Shown: piece after piece, positions 43,527 to 51,558 of the stretch
Position numbering within the stretch: the stretch's first letter is position 1
How the letters are laid out: every line of letters starts with the position of its first letter
NCBI GenBank assembly: GCA_001803235.1
Contig: MHBL01000223.1
Location: 1-62,576, forward strand
Source: Lentisphaerae bacterium RIFOXYA12_64_32
GTDB lineage: Bacteria > Verrucomicrobiota > Lentisphaeria > Oligosphaerales > YB12-FULL-65-16
Direction: 5' to 3'
DNA length: 62,576 nt
The notes under the pieces: model-generated
Database searches by the model: none
Told to the model about the DNA's origin: nothing
The model's input: only the letters and a program-made list of their open reading frames with translations
Translations under genes and position numbers: made by a program

Positions 43527-43613
43527 CCGGCGCCCGTCTTGCACCGTCACCGCCCGGCACTATCGTCATCCCGCGTCATCCCCGAAAACCCAAGACCCAG
43601 GATCGAAAGCACC

Positions 43614-44120
43614 ATGCCCTATCATCACTTCAGGAAAGCTGTCGTCGCGTTCGTCGCGGTATTCTCGACCTGCGGCCTACGGGCGGATGTCAGAATGCCC
43701 GCGATCTTCTCGGACAATAACGAGATCGTCCTCTCCGGTGTGTGGAAGAGCAAGGTCGAGATGTCCGTCGAGCCGACCAAACTGCCGTTCGCACTGCCGA
43801 GCCCATACAGTATTCCCGCCGTGTTCTTCAATGCCATGATCGCACCCTACTCGAAGTTCCCGCTACGCGGCTTCATCTGGTACCAGGGCGAGGGGAATGC
43901 CGGTGCGGCGCAGCAGCACGACGTCCTTTTCCCCGCCATGATCGAGTCCTGGCGCAAGTGGTGGGGCGACGAGAAACTGCCCTTCTACTTCGTGCAACTG
44001 GCGAGTTTCCGGGCGCGCGAAGCGCAACCGTCCGAGGGTGGTTGGGCACGCCTGCGTGAATCGCAACTGAAGACACTCGCGCTGCACGATACCGGCATGG
44101 CCGTGGCCATCGACATCGGC
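43614..44120 (+). pseudogene. Sialate O-acetylesterase remnant with internal deletion
   Basis: The frame starts with a signal peptide (VVAFVAVFSTCGLRA) and the usual opening DVRMPAIFSDN. Near 43719 it jumps directly to the C-terminal third: IPAVFFNAMIAPYSKFPLRGFIWYQGEGNAGAAQQH, then WRKWWGDEKLPFYFVQLASF and LALHDTGMAVAIDIG. Roughly 200 residues that normally lie between are missing. The end is lost too; after AIDIG (about 44120) the sequence becomes unrelated. Intact enzymes remove acetyl groups from sialic acid or other sugars. Confidence 0.75.
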
Positions 44121-44149
44121 GCGGCCATGGGCACGTTGCGGGCCACGCC

Positions 44150-44488
44150 CGCGGGCAGCGCGCAGCCGTAGCGCAGTTCGACGTCCTTCTGTGCGACCTC
44201 GTCCCAGTAGTGCCGCTGCGGGTGGTCCAGGTGAATCGGCACCGTCCCGAGTGCGCGCGCGCCGTCGTCACACTCGCGCTTGCGGCGCGCCATCATGTCG
44301 ACCGTGCCCTCGCGCGTGGTCCGGATCGTCCCGTCGCTCAACAGTTCGCTGACGCCGCCGGACATGTTGTTCGTCGCCATCACGTACACCACCGTGTACC
44401 CGGCGTCGCGGTACTTCAGAAGCACGCCGCCCGTCTGAATCTCAATGTCGTCCGCATGCGCACCGACCACCAGGATGCTTCGATTCAT
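44150..44488 (-). pseudogene. LmbE/PIG-L deacetylase, N-terminal remnant
   Basis: The start has GGGGAGGA upstream and the sequence MNRSILVVGAHADDIEIQTGG, which carries the AH(P/A)DD metal motif of LmbE/PIG-L N-acetylglucosaminyl deacetylases. Homology continues to about VELRYG (residue 108) and then runs antisense into the sialate esterase relic. Normal length is 220-270 residues. It lies 33 bp after the gene at 44522 on the same strand, so it was probably its operon partner. Confidence 0.7.
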
Positions 44489-44521
44489 CGACCGTCCTCC
44501 CCATCATGGACCCGATGCCGC

Positions 44522-46120
44522 TCACTTCCCCGCGCACGGCGTCGTGAACACGAGGTAGCCATAGTCGCCCGTGACCGACACGGTGACGCCGTCCGCCGGC
44601 ACGGTCTTGTCGGTGTGCAGGGTCAGGGAGGGCGTCTTCTCCACCACCGTGATGCGCTTGCCGCGGCATTCGGGAGGCAAGACCACCGTGTCCTTGTCCA
44701 CGCTCTTGTGATAGTCGAGGTATACCACGAGACGGTCGCCGTCGCGGTACCAGTAGGCGCACGTCGCGTTCTCGAGCGGCTCAGGATTGAAATAGCGGCG
44801 GTACGCCACGCAGTGGAACTCCGTCCCGGCCTTGATCACCGGTGCGAGCTTCGCATCGAGCGCCGACGGATAGGTCTTGTTGCTGGTGTAGAGGAACAAC
44901 GCCCGGCCCGTGTGCTTCGCGCGCGCCTCGGGTGTCGTGATGCCCTGCACCAGCGAGTAGCCCAGCGAGTAGCCGACCTTCCACTGCGTCCTGCCGTCCG
45001 CCTCGTCGCCCAGCAGTTGGATGAACCGCTCCGGCAGGTTGTCCGCGCTCTCGACATTCTTCTCCGCCGCGCCGAAGTACAGCGGCTTGGGCAGGGGTTT
45101 GGAGTAGTCCTGCATGCCGCGGAAATCGTAGTTTGCCCCGTCCAGGGCGAACGGCACGGTCTTGGGCACGTAGTACTTGTGCACGCCATAGTTGCCCTTG
45201 CGCAGCGGCGCGGACTGGACAAAGCCCATGTACCCGATCTGGAAATCCTGCAACGCTTTGGCGTGGTAGTCGAGCACAATCGCGCCGTCCGGGTGGAACC
45301 GGTAGACGATCGTGTTGCGCACCGTGGCCGGCAGCGCGTCGGCGGCAAAGTCGCGCTCCTGGCCGGCGTGCGCAACGATGTCCTTCAGCAGCGCGCCAGG
45401 GTTGATGACCTCGTTCTCCTCGACAAAGTCCAGGAATTCGCACTTCACCTTGCCGTTGCGCGGCACCGGCGTCTTGCCGTCCACCAGCCACTGCTGCTGG
45501 CGAATGCGCACGGCCGGGTACAACTGCGCCATCACATCGCTCTGCACCTGCAGAGTCCGGCCCTTCTTCGCACCCGTGAGAGCCTTGCCCGTCAACGTCG
45601 ACGTGAACTTCCAGATGTCGCCCTTGCCATTGTCCTGCGACAGGAACCAGAGCTTGTCCTTGTCGACGATCTTGACCAGGTACCACTTGACGCCAGCCCC
45701 ATCGGTCCATTCGCGGCCCAAATCGGCGACGCCCAGACCGTGTCCCGGACAGGTGAACTCGCGGTTCGCCGAGCAACCGTGGTTGGCGCCGATGTACATG
45801 CCGTTGATGTTCCACGGCGTGCTGTCGTCGCCGTTGGGATGGAAGCTGACCGCCTTGGCCATGCCCTGCGCGTCGGAATCAGCCGAGACCGGCACCAGCG
45901 AGGCGCCGGAGAAGTTGAACTGCCCGTTGCGCCCCTTGCCCACCACGTTGACCAGGTCGTACTCCTTCGAGAACGGCGCGCGAATGCACACCTCCCCCTC
46001 CCGGACACCAGGAAAGACCTCCACCTTGCCGGTCATCGTCGGGTCCTTTGCACTCAGCGTGCCGGCGCACGCGGTCAGCAGCAGCGCAGTCCGAAAACAG
46101 CGGCCAAGATAGGTTGGCAT
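44522..46120 (-). CDS. Secreted protein of unknown function, 532 residues
   Basis: A signal peptide (FRTALLLTACAGTLSA) is followed by a beta-rich protein with no domain I recognise. Visible features are repeated aromatic/Gly-rich strands, WYLVKIVDKDKLWFLSQDNGKG, a His/Cys segment GANHGCSANREFTCPGHGLG near residues 110-130, and a C-terminal beta-sandwich-like end (VTVSVTGDYGYLVFTTPCAGK). GAGGAG six bases upstream supports the start. It was probably co-transcribed with the LmbE relic. It may bind or cut carbohydrate, judged from context only. Confidence 0.7.
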   Translation of the reverse strand: MPTYLGRCFRTALLLTACAGTLSAKDPTMTGKVEVFPGVREGEVCIRAPFSKEYDLVNVVGKGRNGQFNFSGASLVPVSADSDAQGMAKAVSFHPNGDDSTPWNINGMYIGANHGCSANREFTCPGHGLGVADLGREWTDGAGVKWYLVKIVDKDKLWFLSQDNGKGDIWKFTSTLTGKALTGAKKGRTLQVQSDVMAQLYPAVRIRQQQWLVDGKTPVPRNGKVKCEFLDFVEENEVINPGALLKDIVAHAGQERDFAADALPATVRNTIVYRFHPDGAIVLDYHAKALQDFQIGYMGFVQSAPLRKGNYGVHKYYVPKTVPFALDGANYDFRGMQDYSKPLPKPLYFGAAEKNVESADNLPERFIQLLGDEADGRTQWKVGYSLGYSLVQGITTPEARAKHTGRALFLYTSNKTYPSALDAKLAPVIKAGTEFHCVAYRRYFNPEPLENATCAYWYRDGDRLVVYLDYHKSVDKDTVVLPPECRGKRITVVEKTPSLTLHTDKTVPADGVTVSVTGDYGYLVFTTPCAGK

Positions 46121-46149
46121 GCAGGACTCCTCTTTGGTGGGCGCAGTTC

Positions 46150-46209
46150 AGTGGCGCGGGACCTCTGGGACCGCAGCAGGGTGCTCGGGGCCGTCCCGGC
46201 CCGAGGCCC
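46150..46209. repeat. Dispersed repeat family E, copy 1
   Basis: A 60-bp sequence beginning AGTGGCGCGGGACCTCTGGG recurs inverted at 48926-48985 with about five differences. It contains the hairpin-forming CTCGGGGCC...CCCGAG. It lies between the unknown secreted protein gene and a truncated sensor gene. Confidence 0.7.
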
Positions 46210-46310
46210 TCGACCGGGGATCCGTCTTCGCGCGAGCAGCTTCGCCGGACAGAGCCGGCCGGCGTACCCCGCTTCGGCGCGGGACGCGCCGAGCCACCGC
46301 GGGCACACCG

Positions 46311-46559
46311 GTACTCACGCGACTGTTCGTCGGTCCGAGCCTGGAACGCGTGGTGTTCCTCGGGGGCAATCTGCCGCACCGCCAGGGTCGCGACGTCCAC
46401 CAGGCGCTTGTGCAGGTCGGCGCGCATGAACGAACGGAAACTCACGTACTCCACGCACCCGAGCACGACACAGGTCAGCACCACCACGGCCCCAAACGCA
46501 AGGCTCAGGCTGACCCGCAAACTCATCCGCCGCCAGTTGGGACCCGCTGACTGGCTCAT
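46311..46559 (-). pseudogene. Membrane sensor protein, N-terminal remnant
   Basis: The frame encodes a basic start, one membrane helix (LAFGAVVVLTCVVLGCVEYVSF, about 20-41) and the opening of an extracytoplasmic domain (LHKRLVDVATLAVRQIAPEEHHAFQARTDEQSREY), the layout of sensor kinases or cyclases. After residue 83 the frame enters unrelated repeat-like DNA that ends in the family E element, so the rest is gone. No signalling output domain remains. Confidence 0.6.
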
Positions 46560-46896
46560 GCGTACCCCGCACCCGTTGTCGCAGCCTGGACCGAACCCCG
46601 GCACTCACGAACGAACGGCGGGAACGTCCGCGCCCGGTGCGAAAATACGGGCCACAGGCACGGTTGTCAAGCGCGGAGCTCGGCCGGCCGCAATGGCTCC
46701 GTGAAACGGGTTCCTCTGGGCGTTATGTGACGCGTCACATAACGGACAGAGGCTTCCGGCCACGTGTCCCGCACCTTTCAGTGACGCAATCGTGAGGTCA
46801 CAAGCGTGAGGCTGCAAGGCTGGAGCCATGCAGCTACTTCCCCCGAAGGCGCGACCATGGGTGTGGTGCGTCCCCCTCGACACCCGCCCCCGGCCG
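46560..46896. other. 337-bp gap upstream of the sensor relic
   Basis: It lies between the sensor relic start and the GH5 gene end. The only clear structure is the perfect palindrome at 46721-46744. No gene is seen. Confidence 0.5.
46721..46744. promoter_or_regulatory. Perfect 24-bp palindrome, operator candidate
   Basis: The half site CGTTATGTGACG is followed directly by its exact inverse. The centre TGTGA-CGCG-TCACA resembles CRP/FNR-family sites but with 4 rather than 6 central bases. It lies about 165 bp upstream of the truncated sensor gene. Unlike the other palindromes it has no loop, which suits a dimeric protein rather than RNA. Confidence 0.5.
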
Positions 46897-48528
46897 TCAG
46901 TACTTCTGCAGCAGGTCGAGCAGTTTGCGGTCGAGCTTGTGGCCTTCCCATGCTTCGTACTGGACGTCGGCGCGGTCGCTGTCGAGCACGCCGAACGAGC
47001 CGCGGAAGTTCCACATGGCCCAGCCCCAACCGGCCTGCTGCCAGTTCTGCAGGCAGTCCTCGAGCCAGCGCAGAGCGATGTCGTGCGGTGTCTTGTTGAA
47101 AGCGCCGAACTCGCCAACGATGACCCCGACGCCCTGTGCCTCGAGTTGTTTCCAGGGCTCGATGCAGGTCTGCTGCAGCCACGCCTTGTCTTGTCGCGTG
47201 ACGACGGCGTCGGGGAAGGGGTTGTCCGGCGCCGCGGGATCGTACCGGAACGGAGTGGGGTTCTCGCCCCAGGCTTCGCGCAGCGTAAGGACTTGCTCGG
47301 CCGTGCCCTCGCGGGCAGGCCGGAAACCGATCTCGGAGACGCGGATCCAGTCGCCGTCCACGACGCGCAGGCGCAGTTCGCGCGCGCCGGCGGGGATGGT
47401 TGCGGTGTAGTCCTTGTCGTAGGTGCACTGGTAGATCTTCCACTCGTCCATGTACTCGGACTTGGCCCATTCGCCCTGGCCCGGGCCGCAGGGAAACTCC
47501 TTCTCCCACGCGACCTTGCCGTCCGCCTCGACCACGAGTTTGGCACGCTGCGAGACCTTGCCCACGTGCAGGCGCATCTGCGTGGTCTCGGCAAAGCCCC
47601 CGGTGATGACCAGCGGTACGGTCAGGTCGGCTTTCATCGGACCGATCAGGATGCCGTTTGGCCCGGTGGGCGGCGACACGTACGGCCACTGCGGCGGGTC
47701 CCACTTCTTGTCCGGGCCGCCGATCCAGCTCGCCTTGTAGTGGCTCACGCTCATAGGGGTGTAGCCGCGCGTCGCCTGGGCGATGCCCAGGTCCTTCAGG
47801 CCCGGTACCGGAACGGAACCCCACATCAGCCCGTCTGCGATGACCAGCCGCGCCGGGTCCTCCTTGCGGATGGCCTCGACGAGGACGCGGGCGACGCGGA
47901 CGTAGTCGTCCGGTGCGATGGCGCCGGGTTCGTTCATCAGGTCGAAGCTCACCCGCTCGTTCGGGATGCCGCGGTAGCGGCGCGCGAACGTCGCCCAGTG
48001 CAGGGCGCAGACGCGCAGCGCGTCCGGATCGGTCCAGATGCTCTTGACCTCGGGCGGCTTGGCCACCGTGTAGCCGGGCGCGCGGTGGAAATTGATGCAG
48101 ACGTGGACGCCGTACTTCTCGCCCCAGGCGACGGCCTGGTCGATGTCCTTGAGCGCATCCTCGTTGATCTGCTCCCAGTCGCCGTTCCGGATCCAGACCC
48201 GGTAGTCCATGGGCAGGCGCACGAAGTTGAAGCCCAGCTTCGCGATGAGGCGGAAGTCGTCCTCGGAGAACGGCGGGTTGCCATCTTTGCGCAGGTAGAA
48301 CTTTTCGAGGAGGTTGAAGCCGCGCCAGCGCGGCAGTTTCGCGGCGGTGGCGGGCAGCCACGGGTGGGGCGCGGTTGCGGACTGCGCAGTTGCGGTGGGC
48401 GGGCGGGCTGGTTCAACGGCAGCGGCGGGTGCCGGCGCCATGGTTGATCGCGGGGGCGTCGGCGAGGTGAGCGCGCAACCGGTAACGAGTGGCAGCGCCA
48501 ACCAGCAGGACAAGCGACAGATATGCAT
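46897..48528 (-). CDS. GH5-family cellulase-like lipoprotein with an inserted beta domain
   Basis: The 543-residue protein has a lipobox LVTGC (Cys18) and so is probably tethered to the outer membrane. The GH5 barrel begins WRGFNLLEKF (about 69). RVSFDLMNEPG holds the acid/base Glu200 and VIVGEFGAFN holds the nucleophile Glu473. Between them, about residues 295-405, sits an extra beta-sandwich-like insertion (LTVPLVITGGFAETTQMRLHVGKV...LRLRVVDGDWIRVSEIGF), which looks like a carbohydrate-binding module placed inside the barrel. GGGAGG five bases upstream supports the start. It should hydrolyse a beta-glucan or mannan. Confidence 0.88.
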   Translation of the reverse strand: MHICRLSCWLALPLVTGCALTSPTPPRSTMAPAPAAAVEPARPPTATAQSATAPHPWLPATAAKLPRWRGFNLLEKFYLRKDGNPPFSEDDFRLIAKLGFNFVRLPMDYRVWIRNGDWEQINEDALKDIDQAVAWGEKYGVHVCINFHRAPGYTVAKPPEVKSIWTDPDALRVCALHWATFARRYRGIPNERVSFDLMNEPGAIAPDDYVRVARVLVEAIRKEDPARLVIADGLMWGSVPVPGLKDLGIAQATRGYTPMSVSHYKASWIGGPDKKWDPPQWPYVSPPTGPNGILIGPMKADLTVPLVITGGFAETTQMRLHVGKVSQRAKLVVEADGKVAWEKEFPCGPGQGEWAKSEYMDEWKIYQCTYDKDYTATIPAGARELRLRVVDGDWIRVSEIGFRPAREGTAEQVLTLREAWGENPTPFRYDPAAPDNPFPDAVVTRQDKAWLQQTCIEPWKQLEAQGVGVIVGEFGAFNKTPHDIALRWLEDCLQNWQQAGWGWAMWNFRGSFGVLDSDRADVQYEAWEGHKLDRKLLDLLQKY

Positions 48529-48632
48529 GTGGGCCTCCCTGGGGTTGAGTTCAGGTCCGGTGCCGCGGAGGGGCGGCATCCCGGACCCGGCGGAATGATA
48601 CCGTCTCGACGGCGGAAATGCAACGGTGTCTG

Positions 48633-48804
48633 GTGCCGCGGCAGGGCTGTTTCAAGATCTGGCGCCGCGTCTCGGAAGGCCACACCTCCGCGCACACCTG
48701 GTAGGGGCGGCCTGTCCTCAGGCCGCCCCCCCGGCGTGGGGACACGCCGGGGGTACTCGCTGCACGCGACGGTCACGAATCTTGAAACAGCCCTGGTGCC
48801 GCGG
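48633..48804. mobile_element. MITE family B, copy 2 (154 bp) with 9-bp target duplication
   Basis: The element spans 48642-48795, inverted relative to copies 1 and 3. Its ends are CAGGGCTGTTTCAAGAT and the inverse. GTGCCGCGG flanks it on both sides (48633-48641, 48796-48804). It has two internal hairpins: GGGGCGGCCTGTCCTCAGG-type and CCCCCGGCG-type. Confidence 0.85.
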
Positions 48805-48925
48805 TTGCATGACAATTGCATCGGGCCGGGTGTTGCCGGGTCAGCAATCGGTCGCGGAATAAGTGAGCGGGGGGGCGCCCGCGGTACGGGGCAGACGCGA
48901 AAGGCTGCGCAGTAGGTCGCCGCGT

Positions 48926-48985
48926 GGGACTCGGGCCGGGACGGCCCCGAATACTCTGCTGCGGTCCCAGAGGTCCCGCGCCACT
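48926..48985. repeat. Dispersed repeat family E, copy 2 (inverted)
   Basis: It is the inverse of 46150-46209, with about five mismatches in 60 bp. It is 121 bp past MITE copy 2. Confidence 0.7.
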
Positions 48986-49064
48986 GCGGCCTTGCGTTCC
49001 GGCAACCGACAGGAATGTCATGCCCCGGTGTCGCGGGCGGCCCTGGGCGGGTGGTTCCCGCGTC

Positions 49065-49493
49065 TCACTCCAGCGACACGGCCAGGATAAGTGTGGCGCT
49101 GTTCTCGCCCGGGATCCCGCCGAGGATGACCGGCTTGCCCGGAACGAGTTGCAGCTTGGTCTGCAGCAGACGCTGGTTGTTCTGGCTCACTTCGACGGTA
49201 ACTGACTCGCCCTCGATCCCGGTCACGCTCAGGTTGAGCTTGGAGCCCAGGTCTGCCTTGGCGCCGACCTGAAGGGTCAACGGTTTCGTGGCGAGCAGGC
49301 GATAGGACTTGAACTTCAGCGTGGCCTGCAGTTGTGGCAGGATATCCTGAATAGCGGACTGGTCGGCGGCGCTGTCGCCGTTTTCCGCCACCAGAAGTCT
49401 GACTTTGGCCGACTTGCCCTCGACATTCCCAGCCCGGACACTGACCCCCGCGACCAAGACCACGAAAGCAGCAATGGCTAGGACCATTCGCAT
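49065..49493 (-). CDS. Secreted third component of an ECF sigma unit
   Basis: The 142-residue protein has an N-terminal signal (MVLAIAAFVVLVAGVSVRA) and a small beta-rich domain (KVRLLVAENG...LKFKSYRLLATKPLTLQVG...LILAVSLE). I do not recognise a named family. It follows the sigma and putative anti-sigma genes on the same strand with a 14-bp gap, so the three probably form one operon. AGAGG lies six bases upstream of the start. It may sense or relay an envelope signal; this is inference from position. Confidence 0.65.
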   Translation of the reverse strand: MRMVLAIAAFVVLVAGVSVRAGNVEGKSAKVRLLVAENGDSAADQSAIQDILPQLQATLKFKSYRLLATKPLTLQVGAKADLGSKLNLSVTGIEGESVTVEVSQNNQRLLQTKLQLVPGKPVILGGIPGENSATLILAVSLE

Positions 49494-49507
49494 ACGCCAC
49501 CTCTCGC

Positions 49508-49912
49508 TTAACTGTCCCCTTTGTCCTTCTTCCCCAGGTTCCCGAGCCACACCAAGGTGGAGCCATTTTTCTCGTCCTGGAGGATGAGCACACTACTATA
49601 GGTCACAAACACGTGGATTTCTTCCACGGCGGACACAAGAAGCCTTTGGCCGCCCCCGGCGCCCCGGGTGGACGCGCCGCCGCCGGGTCCTGCAATCCAC
49701 AGCAGTCCAGCCAGCACGGCCACGGCTGCGGCTGCGGCCCAGGCTTGGCTCGGGGCAAACCACAGCCACGGGACCACGACCGCTTCGGTGCGGGGTTCGC
49801 GTGCGGCCTGCGAACGGAATTTGGCCCAGAACTGATCAGCCGGAACCGGCGTCGGCGAGGCGCTGCGCCGGCTCAATTCGTCACGGACTTGATTCCATGT
49901 TAGTTTTGCCAT
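49508..49912 (-). CDS. Small membrane protein, likely anti-sigma factor
   Basis: The 134-residue protein has a short charged cytoplasmic start (MAKLTWNQVRDELSRR), a membrane helix at about 55-72 (WAAAAAVAVLAGLLWIAG), and a short periplasmic tail. It lacks the HxxxCxxC zinc motif. Its start lies 13 bp inside the sigma gene, with GGAGG ten bases upstream, which implies coupling. Position and topology suggest it inhibits the sigma factor; the sequence itself does not prove it. Confidence 0.65.
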   Translation of the reverse strand: MAKLTWNQVRDELSRRSASPTPVPADQFWAKFRSQAAREPRTEAVVVPWLWFAPSQAWAAAAAVAVLAGLLWIAGPGGGASTRGAGGGQRLLVSAVEEIHVFVTYSSVLILQDEKNGSTLVWLGNLGKKDKGDS

Positions 49913-50487
49913 GGTCCGCTAGCCTCCAACATGGTTCGGAGTTTGCGTCGGGCGTAGAACAGCCGGGACATGACCGTCCCGACCGTCACCCCTGTTGCTG
50001 CCGCAACGTCGCGGTAGCTCAGTCCATCGACCTCTCGCAACAGCAGAGCTGTCCGGTGCTCTTCGCTGAGTTGGGCTACGGCCTCGTTGATCGCCGCACC
50101 CAGGTCATGCACCTCGGCTGCCCGATCGGGCGCCTGGGCATGCGGGTCGGCGACTCGCTGGATCAGGGGCGCCCCGTCGGGATCGTCCTGCGACACGTGG
50201 CGTGCGTCGCGCCGGGACCGTTGGCGATAGAAATCCAAGGCGCAGTTCCGTGCGATCTGGCACAGCCAGGTGCTGATCGAACTCTGGCGCCGGAACCCCG
50301 GCAATGCCCGCCACGCTTTGAGGTAAGTTTCCATGGCCACATCGTCACAGTCGTTCGGGCCGACCAATCGGTAGGCGGCCCGGGAAACCATGGGACGGTA
50401 CTGCTCGAACAACTCCGCGAACGCATCCACGCTGCCCGCTCGGGCTTCGTCCAGCAGTCGGCTGACATCAGCAGGGGAATACGGCAT
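49900..50487 (-). CDS. ECF RNA polymerase sigma factor
   Basis: The 195-residue protein has region 2 (FAELFEQYRPMVSRAAYRLVGPNDCDDVAMETYLKAWRAL, then ISTWLCQIARNCALDFYRQ). Region 4 (LSEEHRTALLLREVDGLSYRDVAAATGVTVGTVMSRLFYARRKL) is the -35-binding helix-turn-helix. I chose Met at 50487 with AGGAA nearby; frames extending to 50601 add an unlikely Ser/Thr-rich leader. It differs clearly from the sigma at 8656-9246 and heads its own three-gene unit. Confidence 0.9.
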   Translation of the reverse strand: MPYSPADVSRLLDEARAGSVDAFAELFEQYRPMVSRAAYRLVGPNDCDDVAMETYLKAWRALPGFRRQSSISTWLCQIARNCALDFYRQRSRRDARHVSQDDPDGAPLIQRVADPHAQAPDRAAEVHDLGAAINEAVAQLSEEHRTALLLREVDGLSYRDVAAATGVTVGTVMSRLFYARRKLRTMLEASGPWQN

Positions 50488-50759
50488 TCCCGTTCCTGTC
50501 TGTCCAACCCGCCCGTCCAAGACCCAGCTCGCGCTGGACGTTGTTGCATCGCTCATCGCCATGGCTGTCAATCCATCCGGTTCACGACCCGAAGTGCACA
50601 TTCGGATCGGTAACGGGGACTCTGTACAGCCGGTTTGACGTTGCGGGTAGTGTGGTTATTCGACTCCAGCTTAAATTCAGCTTAAAACGCCGGCTCGAGG
50701 CGCATACCAGAGGGGAAGCGCCGGGATTGAACGGTCAACCAGATCCGTCCGGTCGGTAT

Positions 50760-50795
50760 CATCGAGAGCATCGAGAGCATCGGGAGCATCGGGAT
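50760..50795. repeat. Four tandem 9-bp units
   Basis: CATCGAGAG occurs twice, then CATCGGGAG and CATCGGGAT. It lies in the 339-bp gap between the lipoprotein end and the sigma start. That gap also contains a doubled AGCTTAAA (near 50668-50687) in an AT-rich patch, and no gene. Confidence 0.6.
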
Positions 50796-50826
50796 CGTCA
50801 TTTCTGCCCTGACACAGCGGGCCTGT

Positions 50827-51558
50827 TCACTTCTTCCGGTCCCAGTTCAGGTCTTTGCCGCTGAAGGTCAGGTCGATCACGGGTGTCTTGGCGAGGAACG
50901 TGTCGTCGACGCGCGGGTCGAACACCCAGGTTGCCTTCTTGCCACTTGCTGCGGTCGATGAGGTCGAGATGATCTTGGTCGGCGTTTCGAGGGTCAGCGT
51001 CAGGCTGAGGCCCTCGCAGAGGGCGCGCAGTTTGTCCCGTTGTTCCGGGGTTGGCGGTTTGGCCGCGGGGTCCTCCGGAATGTCCGCGCGCAGGCGGTAG
51101 TCACCCTCGGCTGTCCGCGACAGTTGGAAAGGCCCGAACTTGCCGCTTTCCAGGGCTGCCCAGGCATTGTCGGCGTTGACGGTGATCTCGGCGTAGCGCC
51201 GCCCGTCCTTTTCGTAGATACGGTGTCCCTTCAGCGTCAGTCCCCTGCCGGCGAAGTGGCGGGACACGGCCGGGCGACTGAAGCACCACTGCAAGTCGTT
51301 GGAGTCCGGGCCGGGGTTGCGGCCCTGCCACTGCTCAATGACGCGTTGGGCGGTCGCCAGGTTTGGCACCGCGTCTTCGGGGACCGAGTAGCGGTAGGTC
51401 ACGGTGCATGAGCCATCCTCGCGCAGGACGATTGCCTGGTCCAAGTATAAGCAACCGGCGTTGAGGAGCAGTCCCAGCGCCATGGCGGCGCAGAGCAGGA
51501 TTGGGCGCCAATTCGTGCGCGCACGGGCCCTGATTGAGATGTTCGTGTTGGTTTTCAT
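50827..51558 (-). CDS. LppM-like lipoprotein
   Basis: The 243-residue protein has a signal ending LLLNAGC (lipobox) followed by LYLDQAIVLREDGSCTVTYRYSVPEDAV. This matches the LppM/DUF3153 pattern, in which a beta-sandwich domain follows the lipid anchor. Family function is unclear, with possible lipid or peptide binding. There is no good ribosome site; the ATG at 51558 follows a GTG that could also be used. It lies upstream of the second sigma operon on the same strand. Confidence 0.65.
   Translation of the reverse strand: MKTNTNISIRARARTNWRPILLCAAMALGLLLNAGCLYLDQAIVLREDGSCTVTYRYSVPEDAVPNLATAQRVIEQWQGRNPGPDSNDLQWCFSRPAVSRHFAGRGLTLKGHRIYEKDGRRYAEITVNADNAWAALESGKFGPFQLSRTAEGDYRLRADIPEDPAAKPPTPEQRDKLRALCEGLSLTLTLETPTKIISTSSTAASGKKATWVFDPRVDDTFLAKTPVIDLTFSGKDLNWDRKK

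Larger units (their letters stand above)
43206..43613. other. 408-bp intergenic region dominated by a nested palindrome
   Basis: It contains the element at 43322-43494 and the hairpin at 43509-43526. No gene and no clear promoter is seen. Confidence 0.5.
48529..49064. other. 536-bp gap with a MITE and a dispersed repeat
   Basis: It holds family B copy 2 (48633-48804) and family E copy 2 (48926-48985). No gene is seen. The GH5 promoter should lie near 48540-48640 but no clear motif was found. Confidence 0.5.
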
